Assembly (NCBI RefSeq): GCF_958298935.1
Contig: NC_084923.1
Location: forward strand, 5,086,501-5,150,500
Length of the DNA: 64,000 nt
Direction of reading: 5' to 3'
From: Phragmites australis
Lineage: Eukaryota; Streptophyta; Magnoliopsida; Poales; Poaceae
Part shown: positions 9,984 through 21,200 of the stretch, piece by piece
Layout of the letters: each line of letters begins with the position of its first letter
Numbering within the stretch: the stretch's first letter is position 1
Notes under the pieces: model-generated
Told to the model about the DNA's origin: nothing
The model's input: only the letters and a program-made list of their open reading frames with translations
Database searches by the model: none
Program-made: the position numbers and the translations under genes

Positions 9984-12405
9984 ATGTCGGCGCGCGACCG
10001 CGAGACGGTCGAGGCGCTCGTGCGCTTCGCCGCCTCACTGGACGGGGCGGTGCTCGGCCTCGGAACGGCGGCCGTCGCCGTCGCGTCGTGGGTCAAGTAC
10101 CTCGCGGCCTCCAAGGAGCTGCGGCTCGTTGCCTCCGCGACGACGGCCGCCATCGCTGACCTCCGCTCCGTCCTCCCAGGCGACGGCGGCGATTCACAGA
10201 TGGTAGCTGTGCGGGGCTTCGTGCGCCCCGGCCCCCGGGGCAGGATCCTCGTGCCTTCCGGCTCCAGGGAGCCCTGCGTCGTCACCAAGCACACCCAGAT
10301 GGTGAGTCGCCCCCGCTTGCGCTGGAGATTCATCTCTTATGTCCCTCGGCCCTCGCTCAAAGTTAGGGTTTTGTGCTACGCCACTAGGATGCTTCTGTAC
10401 TGATAATTTTTGGTCTTAAAGAAATCCTCCTCAAGGATTACTTCGCAAAAAAAAAAAAACTCAAGGATTGGGTGCTTAATGATGGCTCTCGTAGCAATGA
10501 GATAATATGCCGTTGTTTAAGATTCGGATTAGGCAGTAGCTATAAGCCGTTTTGGCCATTGTAGCCGTCGTGATGCTTTGTTTAGTTTGATTTGCTGATG
10601 CGCTGGTTAGGTAGAAGTCTCAAATTGCTTCACAAATCTTAACACAGAGAGCTTCCGTTCTTAACCCTATCCTATTAGCTTTGATTACTTTTAGCTGTAG
10701 TTTCCAGGAGTTGTAAGCTAAATAGCTCGGAGTTCCGCTATTCCCTTTTGCAGGATTGGGTACTACTTTGGCAAATTATATGCTAATTTGCTGGTTTCCA
10801 GACTGGTTACTCCCGTTTGTTCAAATTTCCAATGTTTGAGAATTGTTATGAAAGCTTTGAGAATACTGATTCTTAATGTTTTTTTTTAATTTCTGAGGTT
10901 TGAATATTGTTCTGAAAGCTTTGAGAATACTTAGTTTTTCCCCTCCTCGGTTCTTTTTAACATGCAGTTTTTACCTGTTATTCTTTCCCTATATATATAT
11001 TTCTAACCGGTATGTGATCTCGTACTTATGTAGTGCTTGTTCACGGAATGGAGAGGCATCTTTGGATGGACCTTTGATCTGCATGCTCTCCTTTTTAGAT
11101 CATGGAAAGAGCAAATCATAACATCTTTTAGATATGTAAGCCATCTATACTCATACACTGTTATTATTTGGATCATTTTTACCTCAATTTTGAGAACGCT
11201 CTCTTTTCGCAAGGTTCCGTTCGTTCTTGCCAGTTCCGAGTCCGGAAACTCGACTTGGATGGTACATGTCAATTTAGATAAGGCGGATCAACCATTACCT
11301 CTTACAACTGTGTATCATAAACTTATCCCGGTTGAGACATCTCCTTACACATTATTTCAAACTATCATTGGCAATGGCTATCCAGTAAGTTCTCTTGATT
11401 GCTGCATTATGAACACATATTTCTCTGTGCAATACTCAGCTCTGGGATATATCTCTTGAGGTATTTAATTGTTTGTTCTGTAGATTGCATTATTGGATGA
11501 AGAAAAAATACTTCCTATTGGTAAGGAAATTACAGCTATAGGACTATGTCGAACAAATGATGAAAGTGTTGAGATCAGCTCATGCCCAGAGATTCCCTTT
11601 TTCTTGTAAGAATACTATTTGACCATATGTTTGTCTATTCTTTCTTTCTTACTTATGCCAGAAGTGTATATGTCTAAGAAATTCCTCGTGAATAAGGGAA
11701 GGAGGACATTCACAATAAGGTATTCTCTTGGTGCAGTTCCAAGTTTTTTAATGCTTTGCCTTTACTCAGATCTGAGCTGACCAAGGATGAGATGCAAGCT
11801 GAGCTGGCTTCGCGTGCTAGAACACTCTTTTGGGCTGGTATTATTTTTGGAACCTTGTCGGTTTGCTTACTGTGCCATGCCATTTACAGGTAGCTGTCCT
11901 GAACTCGTGGCGTAAACTATTGTACTTAAATACTCTGAAAATTCTTGTGTTGATCTATCAAATGTGTCGTTTCCTCTATCGCTAAAGATTTGACTGATAC
12001 TTGATTAGTTCTACAGATAATTTATAACTAGGTACTTCATGTTAGCTCATTTTGGATCCTTTTGAGCAGCCGTATTTTGCATCATATGTGTTGACAATTT
12101 GAAGTTTGTAACGATGCAGGGGCTGGAAGAGAATCAAACTGCGGAGGGAGGCTAGGCAAGCACAACAGTTATTTGAGGAGGCTGAAGACGCTATTCAAGA
12201 AGATGACTCTAGCGATGAAGATGAAATAGGAGACGGGCAACTGTGTGTTGTGTGCTTAAGGAAGAGAAGGAGGGCAGCTTTTATTCCTTGTGGGCATCTT
12301 GTCTGCTGTTGCAAGTGCGCATTAAGAATGGAACGTGAGGCTGAACCATTGTGCCCTATGTGTCGGCAAGACATCAGATACATGATTAGGATTTATGACT
12401 CTTGA
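9984..12405 (+). CDS. SPL2: RING-type E3 ubiquitin ligase SPL2-like (SP1/MUL1 family)
   Basis: Six exons (9984-10301, 11034-11135, 11214-11384, 11484-11605, 11770-11889, 12120-12405) give 372 residues. An N-terminal hydrophobic segment lies at about residues 20-38 (LGLGTAAVAVASWVKYLAA) and a second one at about 256-277 (WAGIIFGTLSVCLLCHAIY). Between them is the GIDE domain typical of the family. An acidic linker (QEDDSSDEDEIGDG) leads to the C-terminal C3HC4 RING at 320-359, with C320-x2-C323, PCGH at 334-337 and CPMC at 356-359. In Arabidopsis, SP1 sits in the chloroplast outer envelope and ubiquitinates import-machinery proteins, and SPL2 is its envelope homologue. The same location is inferred here. 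All ligands of the RING are present, so it should be active. Confidence 0.88.
10830..10936. repeat. Short local duplication in SPL2 intron 1
   Basis: The phrase gaaagctttgagaatact occurs at about 10849 and again at about 10913, each preceded by a similar 'ttg...attgtt' stretch. The unit is about 64 bp and includes a T-rich run. It is an intronic tandem duplication with no visible function. Confidence 0.55.
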
Positions 12406-13367
12406 GGTACTTGGAAGATTGACTTCAGCATTTTGAAGAGGATGATTCGTTATGTTTATCTCGCTCCTTTTTTTCTGATATTATATCATGATGTATTATT
12501 GGGACTAAATCACTGAAGAAAATCATTAACTATTTTTTTGCCTGGTTGCTTCGGTTGAGGATAGAATTAGTTTTGGACATGAGAACAAAATTTTGACAGA
12601 ACTCCGCATTAGTCTTTACCTAGATGGAGGGACAACATGTAGACATGTGGACTAAATTTTGTTTCCTTCAACTGGCAGAAATTGCTAGCAACTATATATA
12701 ATAATTAAATTAAATTAAATTTAACTGAGCTTGTAATCATCTTGGAAGGTGTGTTTGGTGCGGTGATTGTTCAATGCACAATGACAGCTCTACAGATGAA
12801 ACACAGATTTCCATCCATTTTGAGATCTCAGTAGCATCTGAAATATTGGAATTAGGAGCTAACTCGTCTGATCTTATTATTGCAGGTTCTTGCTGATATG
12901 ATCCCTGACGCTGGCAGGTCCACTTCCTAGATGTCCCTGCAGACCTGAGGAGCACAATTCTTCATCCTCCTGGGTGTGCACCCCCTTTTCCTAGTCCAGA
13001 CTCTAGACTAGTAGCTAACTATGGTACCTTGGATTTGTGAATATGATGTGTTAACCCTCCCAAATTATGCTCTTGGTCGACTGTAGCGTAGCTGAACTCA
13101 TGGACTAGCGCTCTGACATTGCACATATGCCTGCTCATTCTGTAAACATGGTCTTTTGGGGGTAAGCTGCAGTCTTAAAGATTAAGATATTTTGTGCTGG
13201 GCCGATCTTCACTTCCTGGTGCTATGAATGGGATAGTTTTAAAATGGTATCGTCTACAGCGTTAAAAAAGGGGACCGTCTTTATATAATTATGCAGTTCA
13301 TCCTGGATGGATGCAATGCTGCCTGCTTGCTTCGCATGGTGGCGCAGAAGCAGGGAGTACTTATAGG

Positions 13368-13785
13368 TGTGTTTGATTGTTCAAATGGCGTTTTATAGAA
13401 CTATATCATATAAATAGGTTGAGTGGAATTATATTTATTGAAAAGAAGAGTATTTGATTAATTGCATCTAATTAGATATGTTGAACTTATTTTTTGTTTG
13501 GCTGATTAAATTTAAGATCATAGGAGTGAATGTAAAAGTTGAGATTGGGATTGGTTACTGAAGATAATTTTGTGATACTGATAAGTAAATTCGTTTGTAT
13601 GAACGGATGCAGAGCTAGCTAGGATGAGGAGTGAAATTCAAATTGAGTTTACTCGGTTAGGATAAGATTGTATATTTGTATCCGTTCATACTGACAGTAA
13701 CATTAGATATAGACAATTAAATATTTTTTAAAAAAAATTATACGTATCTATTAAGCTAGGATAGAAAAAATTCAAGCAACCAAAC
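13368..13785. mobile_element. Probable MITE, about 420 bp
   Basis: The left end TGTGTTTGATTGTTCAAAT is matched by the inverted right end TGTGTTTGGTTGCTTGAAT, 16 of 19 bases. The interior is AT-rich and non-coding. I could not define a target-site duplication, so the superfamily is left open and the ends are approximate. Confidence 0.45.
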
Positions 13786-15659
13786 ACAATGGTGAGCCAC
13801 GGTAGCCTGTCATCGAGAACCTGCAACACTCCCTTAAGCCACCACCTTCGCAGATATACCCGACGGCTCTAGCTACGGTCATGTCTAATGGCATATTGGT
13901 TGATGTAAATTCTTCTTTTTCGCAAAAAAAAACTTCTAAAACTGTAGCAATCTGCGGTCGGAAATCAGCTATATTGTTTTTAAGTTCAGTTTGAAAATTT
14001 TCATCTGAAATACGAAGCTCCCTACTAAAATTTCTGAACGTTGAACATAAGTGCCCCCCAGTTTTCGGTTAGTCAGAGACTCCTAATCAAACTTTCCAAA
14101 ATATATGGAAAGCAAAGATTCTATTGAAGATCAAAAAAAATTCTTTGGCTATCGGAACAGGGTGCCTTGTTGGCTAGAGATAATATGATAAAAAGAAAGT
14201 GGAGAGGGGATGGTTCTTATAATTTTTGTACACAACAATACTATTGTTGGATTGATTTTTTATTTTATTTTTTATTTTTTTACCTCATGGTTAAATCTTC
14301 CATGTTATTGGATCAGCTGCTATCTGCTGGGCCATTTGGAAGGCATGCTTTGATAACAAGTTGATTCAAGACCCCAGTGAAATTTCTATCTTGCTTGCTC
14401 TTTTCTCAAATACTGGGCATATATCTTGAAAGGCAGTAGGTAAGGAAGACCTTCTACGGGGAGCTGAAGGGCTGATATATACTGTGACACAGCTGCTGGT
14501 GGCGCTGTTGATGCGAGAAGGCCGAGGCTTCTTCCTGTTTGTCATCAAATGGACCAGGGTGGGTCGGAAGATGCTGAGGAGGGTGATCCAGAATGATGTG
14601 TATCGCGGCCAGGAATCTCTCAGGCTGGGTGATTAACTGTTTTTCGATCCTAAACTTGGTGGTAATAAGTAGTAGTCTTTTTCTGAAACGCTCATCGGTG
14701 AGGCGGCAGCGATGGCGCCAGAACCAGTGTGATGGTCGGGAGGCTCCGGCGCTGGAGAAGCACATGCACGCAGGCAGCGAGTGGGTTTCCGTGGACGTGG
14801 GTGCTGCCGCCGCGCCACCCCGGCAGCGAGGCAGAGATGGGTGTGCCGAGCAGGAGCAACCTGGACAGATGAGGAGCCCTGTTGCGTGGCATTGGTGTTA
14901 CACCCAATTTTAAAAGAACACACTAGATACATTTTACATATATATTACTATTAAGCTTCATGCATATAATAACTTCACAACTGATAACATAATAATATCA
15001 TTACATAACGATAAGATTCATTAAAAAAGACTCATAGATCTTTTTAAAAAAAAACACTAAAATAATTTTCAGCGATAGCAGGCTTTCCATCCATCTATAG
15101 ACGTTGTCCGGAGGAGCGTTAGCCTATAACATGGTCTTCAGGTTGAAATCTTCCTTCGTCTAAAACTCAATTCCATTGGCCGGATGTCATCGAAGTCCTC
15201 ACCTTCTAAGCAGTATCAAGAGGTTGGGAGAAGACAAGCGTGAGTATATGGAGTACTCAGCAAGTGTAGAGAAACAAAAAGTTCTATAGACTTATTTATA
15301 AAATTTTAGGGATATATTTGTAATTATATAAAAGTTTAGGGGGCTAAAGGTAAAATAACAGTATTGAATTTGCAATTTTGTGAAAACAAAAAAATTTAGG
15401 GACCTAAATGTAAGATTACCTACTTTTAGAGAATAAAAGGGTTTATTTTTATTGAAAAACCTATTTATTGCGTAAGCATAATGTCATTGCTAACTGGGCT
15501 CGGGTGTGTTGATGTGGCTTGCCACGTCGGACAAGGCTGCTGATGTGGCTACCACACGAGGCGCTGATGTGGCAAAACTGACTAGTCTACCTCTATTTAA
15601 ATCTAATTTATTGATCTCAAACCGACGGCTACGATTCAAAGGGGTGAAGGGGTATCTAA

Positions 15660-16640
15660 ACCTCTAATCTCGACTGCACGTGAGGGATCCAAAGGCCGAC
15701 AACGGTTGGGAGAAGTTTGGTGGCCAACAGCGACACAGAAGCGATGGTGCCGCCTTGGACAGGGCCGGAGCATCACCGCCGATGCTCGATCTAGCGCTAC
15801 GGGCTACCAAAAGCGACGAGGAACGACGCAAACGAACGAGGTGGCGACGAGGATTCTCAGCGAGGGCTTCACGGCGACCGACGGTGGGCTCAGTGGTGGG
15901 CTCGGCCACGGTGACAGAGAAGCAAAAACGGAGGGCAAGGAAGCTTCCTCGGGGTCCTGCGGTGCCGAAGAACCGGTTAGTGGGCCTCGGGGCGCAACGG
16001 AGAAGGCGGGCGACGGTGCGCGGCGTCAAAACTCACCGAATCTTGGTGGAGGGCGGCTTGCGGCGATGGAATGTCGTCAAGGAGCGGCGGAGAAGATCCC
16101 CTGTGCTCTTGCGAAGCCGACGGCGGGCTCGGAGTCGCTGGGGAGAGCTCAAACATGGCAGACGGCGCACGACGTTGCTCTATGAGTCGGCAATGGCGGT
16201 GGCGAGGCTACGGGGCTGGGGGAACAAGAGGGCGGCGGGGTGCTATGGATGCCATTTAATAGCGCAGAGGGGGAGCGGGACTGTTACAGAGTCATGGGGC
16301 GTGGAGGTTGATCGTGGCCGCGACGGTTTCGACGGGCAGCTGTGGCTGCGACGCACGGGAGCGAGAGCGGGTGCAGGTGTGAAGTGAGCGAGAGGTTGGG
16401 GCTGACAGATAGGCCTGACTTGCCAGTGAGAGAGAGCTGGGGAGTGGGCTGGGCTTTGAAGGCACGAAGATAGACCGACACGACGGAAAACACAACGAGC
16501 GTCACATCTGGGTTGGTGCGAAAGCTATTTTGAAGCAGGTATGGCATTGGTGGTAGTGCGGATCGGGAAGGCTGCTTCCGTTGGCAGCTCTTAGCACTTA
16601 GACCTCTTCCCACAAGTAGGAACTGTAGCAAATGTCACCT
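15660..16640. other. GC-rich block with overlapping arginine-rich open frames
   Basis: Long frames exist on both strands here, the longest at 15680-16387 (+), but they are rich in Arg, Gly and Ala, have no recognisable domain, lack introns in good context and overlap each other. Upstream phrases around 15500-15600 (repeated 'gatgtgg' and 'ccacgtc') look like retrotransposon LTR or leader sequence. I regard the block as non-coding retroelement DNA rather than a gene, with limited certainty. Confidence 0.4.
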
Positions 16641-17086
16641 CTAGTTGTTATCCCTCGAGTTTAGACTCTTAGTTGAGTCATTTGCTGCGTAGCCTACTTT
16701 AACATTTTCTAAGGCAGAAAATCAAGAAAAACTAAGGCTAGCGACCAAGATATCATCCCTTTTGAAGTCACCGACTTCACTTTAAATCGAAAAATAATAC
16801 ATTAGTTACCTAAAAATATTATATAACTAACGGAAGCACATGAAACTAGTTACGAAATTAAAGAATGTTACATAACTAATAAAAAACATTGAACTTGAGT
16901 AAAGTTAAGATTGAATCTTAAACGTGACCATAAATCTTAAACAGCTCTCAGAGTGAAAAAACAGTGAAGTCTCTGGCACGGATAACAAGCGACGAGAGGG
17001 ACAGTAATCATAGGCTCCACTCCCGGCGCCAACTTAGCCGTTGGTCCTCCGGTTCAGGCCGCTCAACGGTCGCTCCTCCCGCTCCA

Positions 17087-17094
17087 TATTTAAA
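17087..17094 (+). promoter_or_regulatory. Likely TATA box for the membrane-protein gene
   Basis: TATTTAAA lies in a GC-rich promoter about 130 bp before the ATG at 17216. The intervening sequence would be a 5' UTR of roughly 90-100 nt. Spacing and context fit a plant core promoter. Confidence 0.5.
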
Positions 17095-17215
17095 CCTTCC
17101 CCCGCGCACTTCCCGGCTCTATCCACCGAGTGCACTGCTGACTGCTCTGCTCAACTAAGAAATACCTCGCTAGCTAAGAAACAGCAACCACGCCTCTGTC
17201 AGGCAGCTCGACGCG

Positions 17216-17847
17216 ATGGCGTCGGCCACCGGCAACTCCAGCCTGAGAAGCTGTTCCTCGCTGCCGAACCTGCTCGTCTGGCTCCTCAACCTCTCCCTCC
17301 TCGTCCTCGCCGCCGCCGCGCTCGGCCTGGTTTTCCTCCTCCGGCCCCGCCCGACGCCCTTCGGCTGGGCGCTCGTCTCCGTGCACACCACCACCCTGCT
17401 CTCCGCGCTCACGGCCCTGTACGCCCAGCTCACCCATCTCTGCTTCCCCGCGCACGCGGCGCTCGCGCTCGCCGCGCTCTCGAGCCACGCGGTCGCGTCC
17501 CTTGCTTTCTTCCTCCGCCACGACCACAGCCTCCAGCTCCTCGGGTCCGCCAGGGACCGCCGGGAGCAGTTCGTGCTGGCTTTCCTGGAGGAGGTGCTGC
17601 TGCTGGGCATGTTCCTGGTGCAGGCCGTGGCGCTGGCGGCCACGTGCGTGGTGAGCCAGCGGTGGGCGAGGGAGTACGAGGCTGCTGAGACGGAGAAGGC
17701 GGCCGTGGCGAGGAAGCGGGGGAGGAAGATAGGGTACAGGCGGAGTCGGCGGACGCCGGGGTGAAGGCCGTCGACGAGAAGGTGATGAGGAGCAGCAGCG
17801 ACAAGAAGGTGCACTGGGCCAAGAACGATGGATTCGAGGAATGCTGA
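17216..17847 (+). pseudogene. Four-helix membrane protein of unknown function, probable frameshift
   Basis: The open frame from 17216 to 17764 encodes 182 residues with four hydrophobic segments: about 18-42 ([20 protein letters not shown]), 51-71, 79-100 and 118-145, followed by a basic tail ending RRSRRTPG. The family is unknown to me. After the stop, the next frame continues with a protein-like acidic and charged tail ([17 protein letters not shown], ending [11 protein letters not shown]) to a stop at 17845-17847. The switch point is near a run of five G at about 17710. This looks like a one- or two-base indel that cut off the natural C-terminus. It may be a real mutation or a sequencing error, and the gene could be intact if the latter. 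The ATG follows a good promoter and leader. The gene is a single exon. Confidence 0.6.
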
Positions 17848-18266
17848 ACGAAGTAGTCTATAGTATCCAAGAAAGTAGAGATGGCCATTATAGTGTGGTC
17901 ACAAACAACCAGCTAGAGTTACTTTTCACTGTTTTTAAGCATGTACCAGTTGTTCTATTAATTGAACTTTCCACCTGAACAACAAAGATCCCGGAGGATC
18001 TGTGAGAAAAAATATTTCCCTCTTCGTTTACAGCTGTATCGTTACAATAATGTTCGAGGGTCATGGGAAAGGCTAACCTCAATAAAATAATATACTTCTG
18101 AGTGATCTACTATATTTACAATTCTAGTTACCTAATGTAAACTGCACAACATGTTACAACTGACAAGAATGCTTACTAGTTTCGATCGACTTGTTTCAGC
18201 CTGTATGTATCAGCCACACTCTATTATCCTGCACCATCCGAACTAATTGGGACAAACCAAACCGAA
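17848..18266. other. Spacer between membrane-protein and PAA2 3' ends
   Basis: This short AT-rich stretch holds the 3' UTRs of two convergent genes, the plus-strand membrane protein and the minus-strand copper ATPase. No further coding sequence or element is visible. Confidence 0.5.
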
Positions 18267-21200
18267 CTAATTTAATCTTGAGTTCAAATCACCCTGAGTT
18301 TTTTCTGTGCCCTGAAACGATCCATGCAGCTGCAGATGCAAAGAATTGCTGACAACAAAGATGGAGCTCAGGGCCATCAACCCCCCTGCGTGATGCACCA
18401 CCAACACAACATAGTGTCATTATCAAGACACGACGCACTGATATAAGGAAAACGAAGAAGAGATAACAGACAAGTGTACAGTAGCCCTGAATAAACATTA
18501 CCTGAGAGAGATGGTGTCATGGCGAAATCAAATTGAGGCAGTAACACTCCAGCGGAAATTGGTATTGCTACTATGTTATATGCCACTGCCCAGGCCAAAT
18601 TTTGGTGAACTTTTGCCATAGTTGCTTTCGACAGGGATAGGGCATCAACCACCTGAGCAAGAGATTGTTCTTGATTACTGTTAATTGCCACTTGAGTTAT
18701 TCAGATGGAAGAATCATACAAGACAGAACCTTACCTGAGAAAGTCTGTTGCCTAATAGAACTATTGAAGCAGCATCAGCGGCAGCATTCTCCTTTGAGTG
18801 AGTTCGCATAGCTATTCCAACATCTGCAGCTGCCAAAGACGGCGCATCATTTATTCCATCACCAACCTGGACAACAGCAAGTAAACAAGTCCACGTTGTT
18901 AGGAAACAATGCAGATAAAAAAAAAACAAGTACAATAACAAATAATGCAAAGTTGTAACCGAGCAATTTCAAACTTCTTTGTATTATCTCCAAACGATGA
19001 ATTTAGCCAAGCTTCTAGTTTTGGACTATGCTCAACACTTGTTTATACCATTATTCATTGATAGCATGGTGGTAAGTCACTTAGTTATGGTGCTACTAAC
19101 AAGGGCTCGAACCCTGGTTCTAACAAAAAAAGGCAACTCAGTGTGTGTCGCTTTCAGTGTGGTCCCGGGTGGCCATGAAGTCGTTTTAAGTGATGCCCCT
19201 AGGTGGCTGGCCTCCGGTACCTTTTCTCGACCTTTAAAAGTAATGTTATGAGCTATCTTCCCCAATAGGTCGAGTTTTTTTTAAGACATTACAATTTTAT
19301 AGTGGCCATTTTGGAGGTCAATATAATCACAAGTGACAGGATGTTTGCGCTGTCCAGAATAGGTCATCAATAAAGCACTGAAAAGTGAAATGCATTACCA
19401 TTGCAACTCTGTGTCCTTCCCCTTGCAAAGTTGATATAATGCCTGCTTTTTCCTGTGGAGTTAGGGACGACTTTATGTTTTCATTCCTGATTCCGACAGT
19501 CCTCCCAATGCTTGCTACCGCTTCTTCTCTATCCCCTGATAGTAGAAATGGTGTAATGCTTTCCTGCTGCAATCTGATAATTAACAAGAGAAAATGACGT
19601 TTATACATGCTGCACTACTTGAACTATACAAATAAGACAGTAATAGTTGCAACGCTTCCATGATGCTTCAGAGATAACATTAGCAATATCTAAGGATCTA
19701 ACAGAAGCATTTCATAGCACCTATGAGCATAATCCTGTTAGATAAGAGAAATATATATGTATTGAGGAAATACAGTTAAAATGCAGATGATATCTCCAGA
19801 AAATACCTGTCCACGGTCAATTTTGCATCTTCTCGTAAAATATCTGATATAGCAATAGCACCTATAATTCCTTCTCCTTCACGGCCAACATAAGCGATTG
19901 ATTTGGAGTGATTTGATGATGATACCTCACTGGACAACACAAACTCCAGACGATCTCTAAGATCTTTCAGTTCAGTTGGTGACGCTTTAGTTTCAAAACG
20001 ATTGTGGACCCAGTCCAAAGTGCCTACTGCAATCAAACACCCATCTACTTCTGCCAAACAGCCGAATCCAGGCACTGTAAGCTGCCCACTTGTCATTGGA
20101 ATATCCAGTTTGAGCAGTTCAGCCTTGTTCATTATAGCATGTGCAATTGGGTGCAATGCTGTTTTCTCCACTGCAGCAGCAAGACGAAGAACCTCTGTCT
20201 CCTCATATGCCAGAGAAGCAATAGAAGTAACTACTGGTTTTCCTTCTGTAAGCGTCCCTGTCTAGAATCGGAATACAAACATTGTTTGTAATAAAAAAAT
20301 ATAACTTTGATAAAAAATATTTTACTATGAAAAATAAAAACGATAAATGAAGTCACAACTACCTTATCAAGAACAAGAGCATTTATTCCAGCCAAACGCT
20401 CTAAAACATCACCTCCTCTAATAAGTAATCCTCTTTTAGCACCTAGTTAAAGTAAAAGGAAGAAACAGGAAGTTAGGACTTTACAAAAAGATACAATCAG
20501 GAGAAAGTTTCCATAGAATAGTTAACCGAATTTGCGAAGAGTCTCTAAAAATGTATAAATCCCATTGTATCATCAAACATCCAGAACAAATGATAGAAAC
20601 AGTTGGATATAAAAAGTTACCCAGAGAAGTTCCTATTAAGATAGCTGTAGGTGTAGCTAATCCAAGTGCACAAGGACATGAAACAACCTGCAGGAGAAAG
20701 TTCACAAAATTAGCCCAAATAAACACTTCAAATGTGGTTACGTGAAGAGGACTTTTACAGTACACCTAAATGAGTGCATGACGTTCATTTTCTTCATCCG
20801 GTGGTTTAGATTAGCCCAATGATACTCTATCGCCCATCAGTATCATGGGTATCATTAAAGAGTATCATGAGTATCATAAGGGTAGGATTGGAAAAAAAAA
20901 ACATGATAAACTTGTAAATTATATGTTTAATTAGGGATGATCAAAATGTTAGTTTATTCTTCGGATAAGTTTTCACTTATTCTGTTCATTTCATTTATTA
21001 GGGTTTCCACCCTCCGTCGGTCGGTCGATGATGGATGGCGAAGGTCCGAAGTCCGGTCAGTCAATGACGTAATTACCCCTAAGGGTATCAAGATAATTAC
21101 AATAATATCTACTAAAATGGACGGTTGGATCACAACAATGATACTCTCCATCATCTAGTATCATGGTGTACTGTAAAGGTTCTCTATGTGAAAGCGGTCT

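Larger units (their letters stand above)
12406..17215. other. Repeat-rich intergenic region without a supported gene
   Basis: The first 600 bp hold the 3' end of the E3 ligase transcript. A MITE-like element follows at 13368-13785. At 14896 a TGTTACACCC motif resembles the start of a grass LTR, but I find no matching end. From 15280 to 15450 there are AT-rich phrases ('tttagggacctaaatgta') of a kind common in grass retrotransposon LTRs. From about 15660 to 16640 the DNA is GC-rich, with long arginine-rich open frames on both strands and no recognisable domain. From 16650 to 16960 it is plain AT-rich sequence. Confidence 0.45.

Noticed and set aside
14896..16650. TGTTACACCC as the start of a complete LTR
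   Set aside because: No matching end or target duplication was found within the following sequence, so no boundaries can be supported.
17041..17814. Long open frames on both strands over the membrane-protein gene (215 and 214 codons)
   Set aside because: They are low-complexity Ala/Pro/Arg frames overlapping a frame with four well-formed membrane helices and a promoter.
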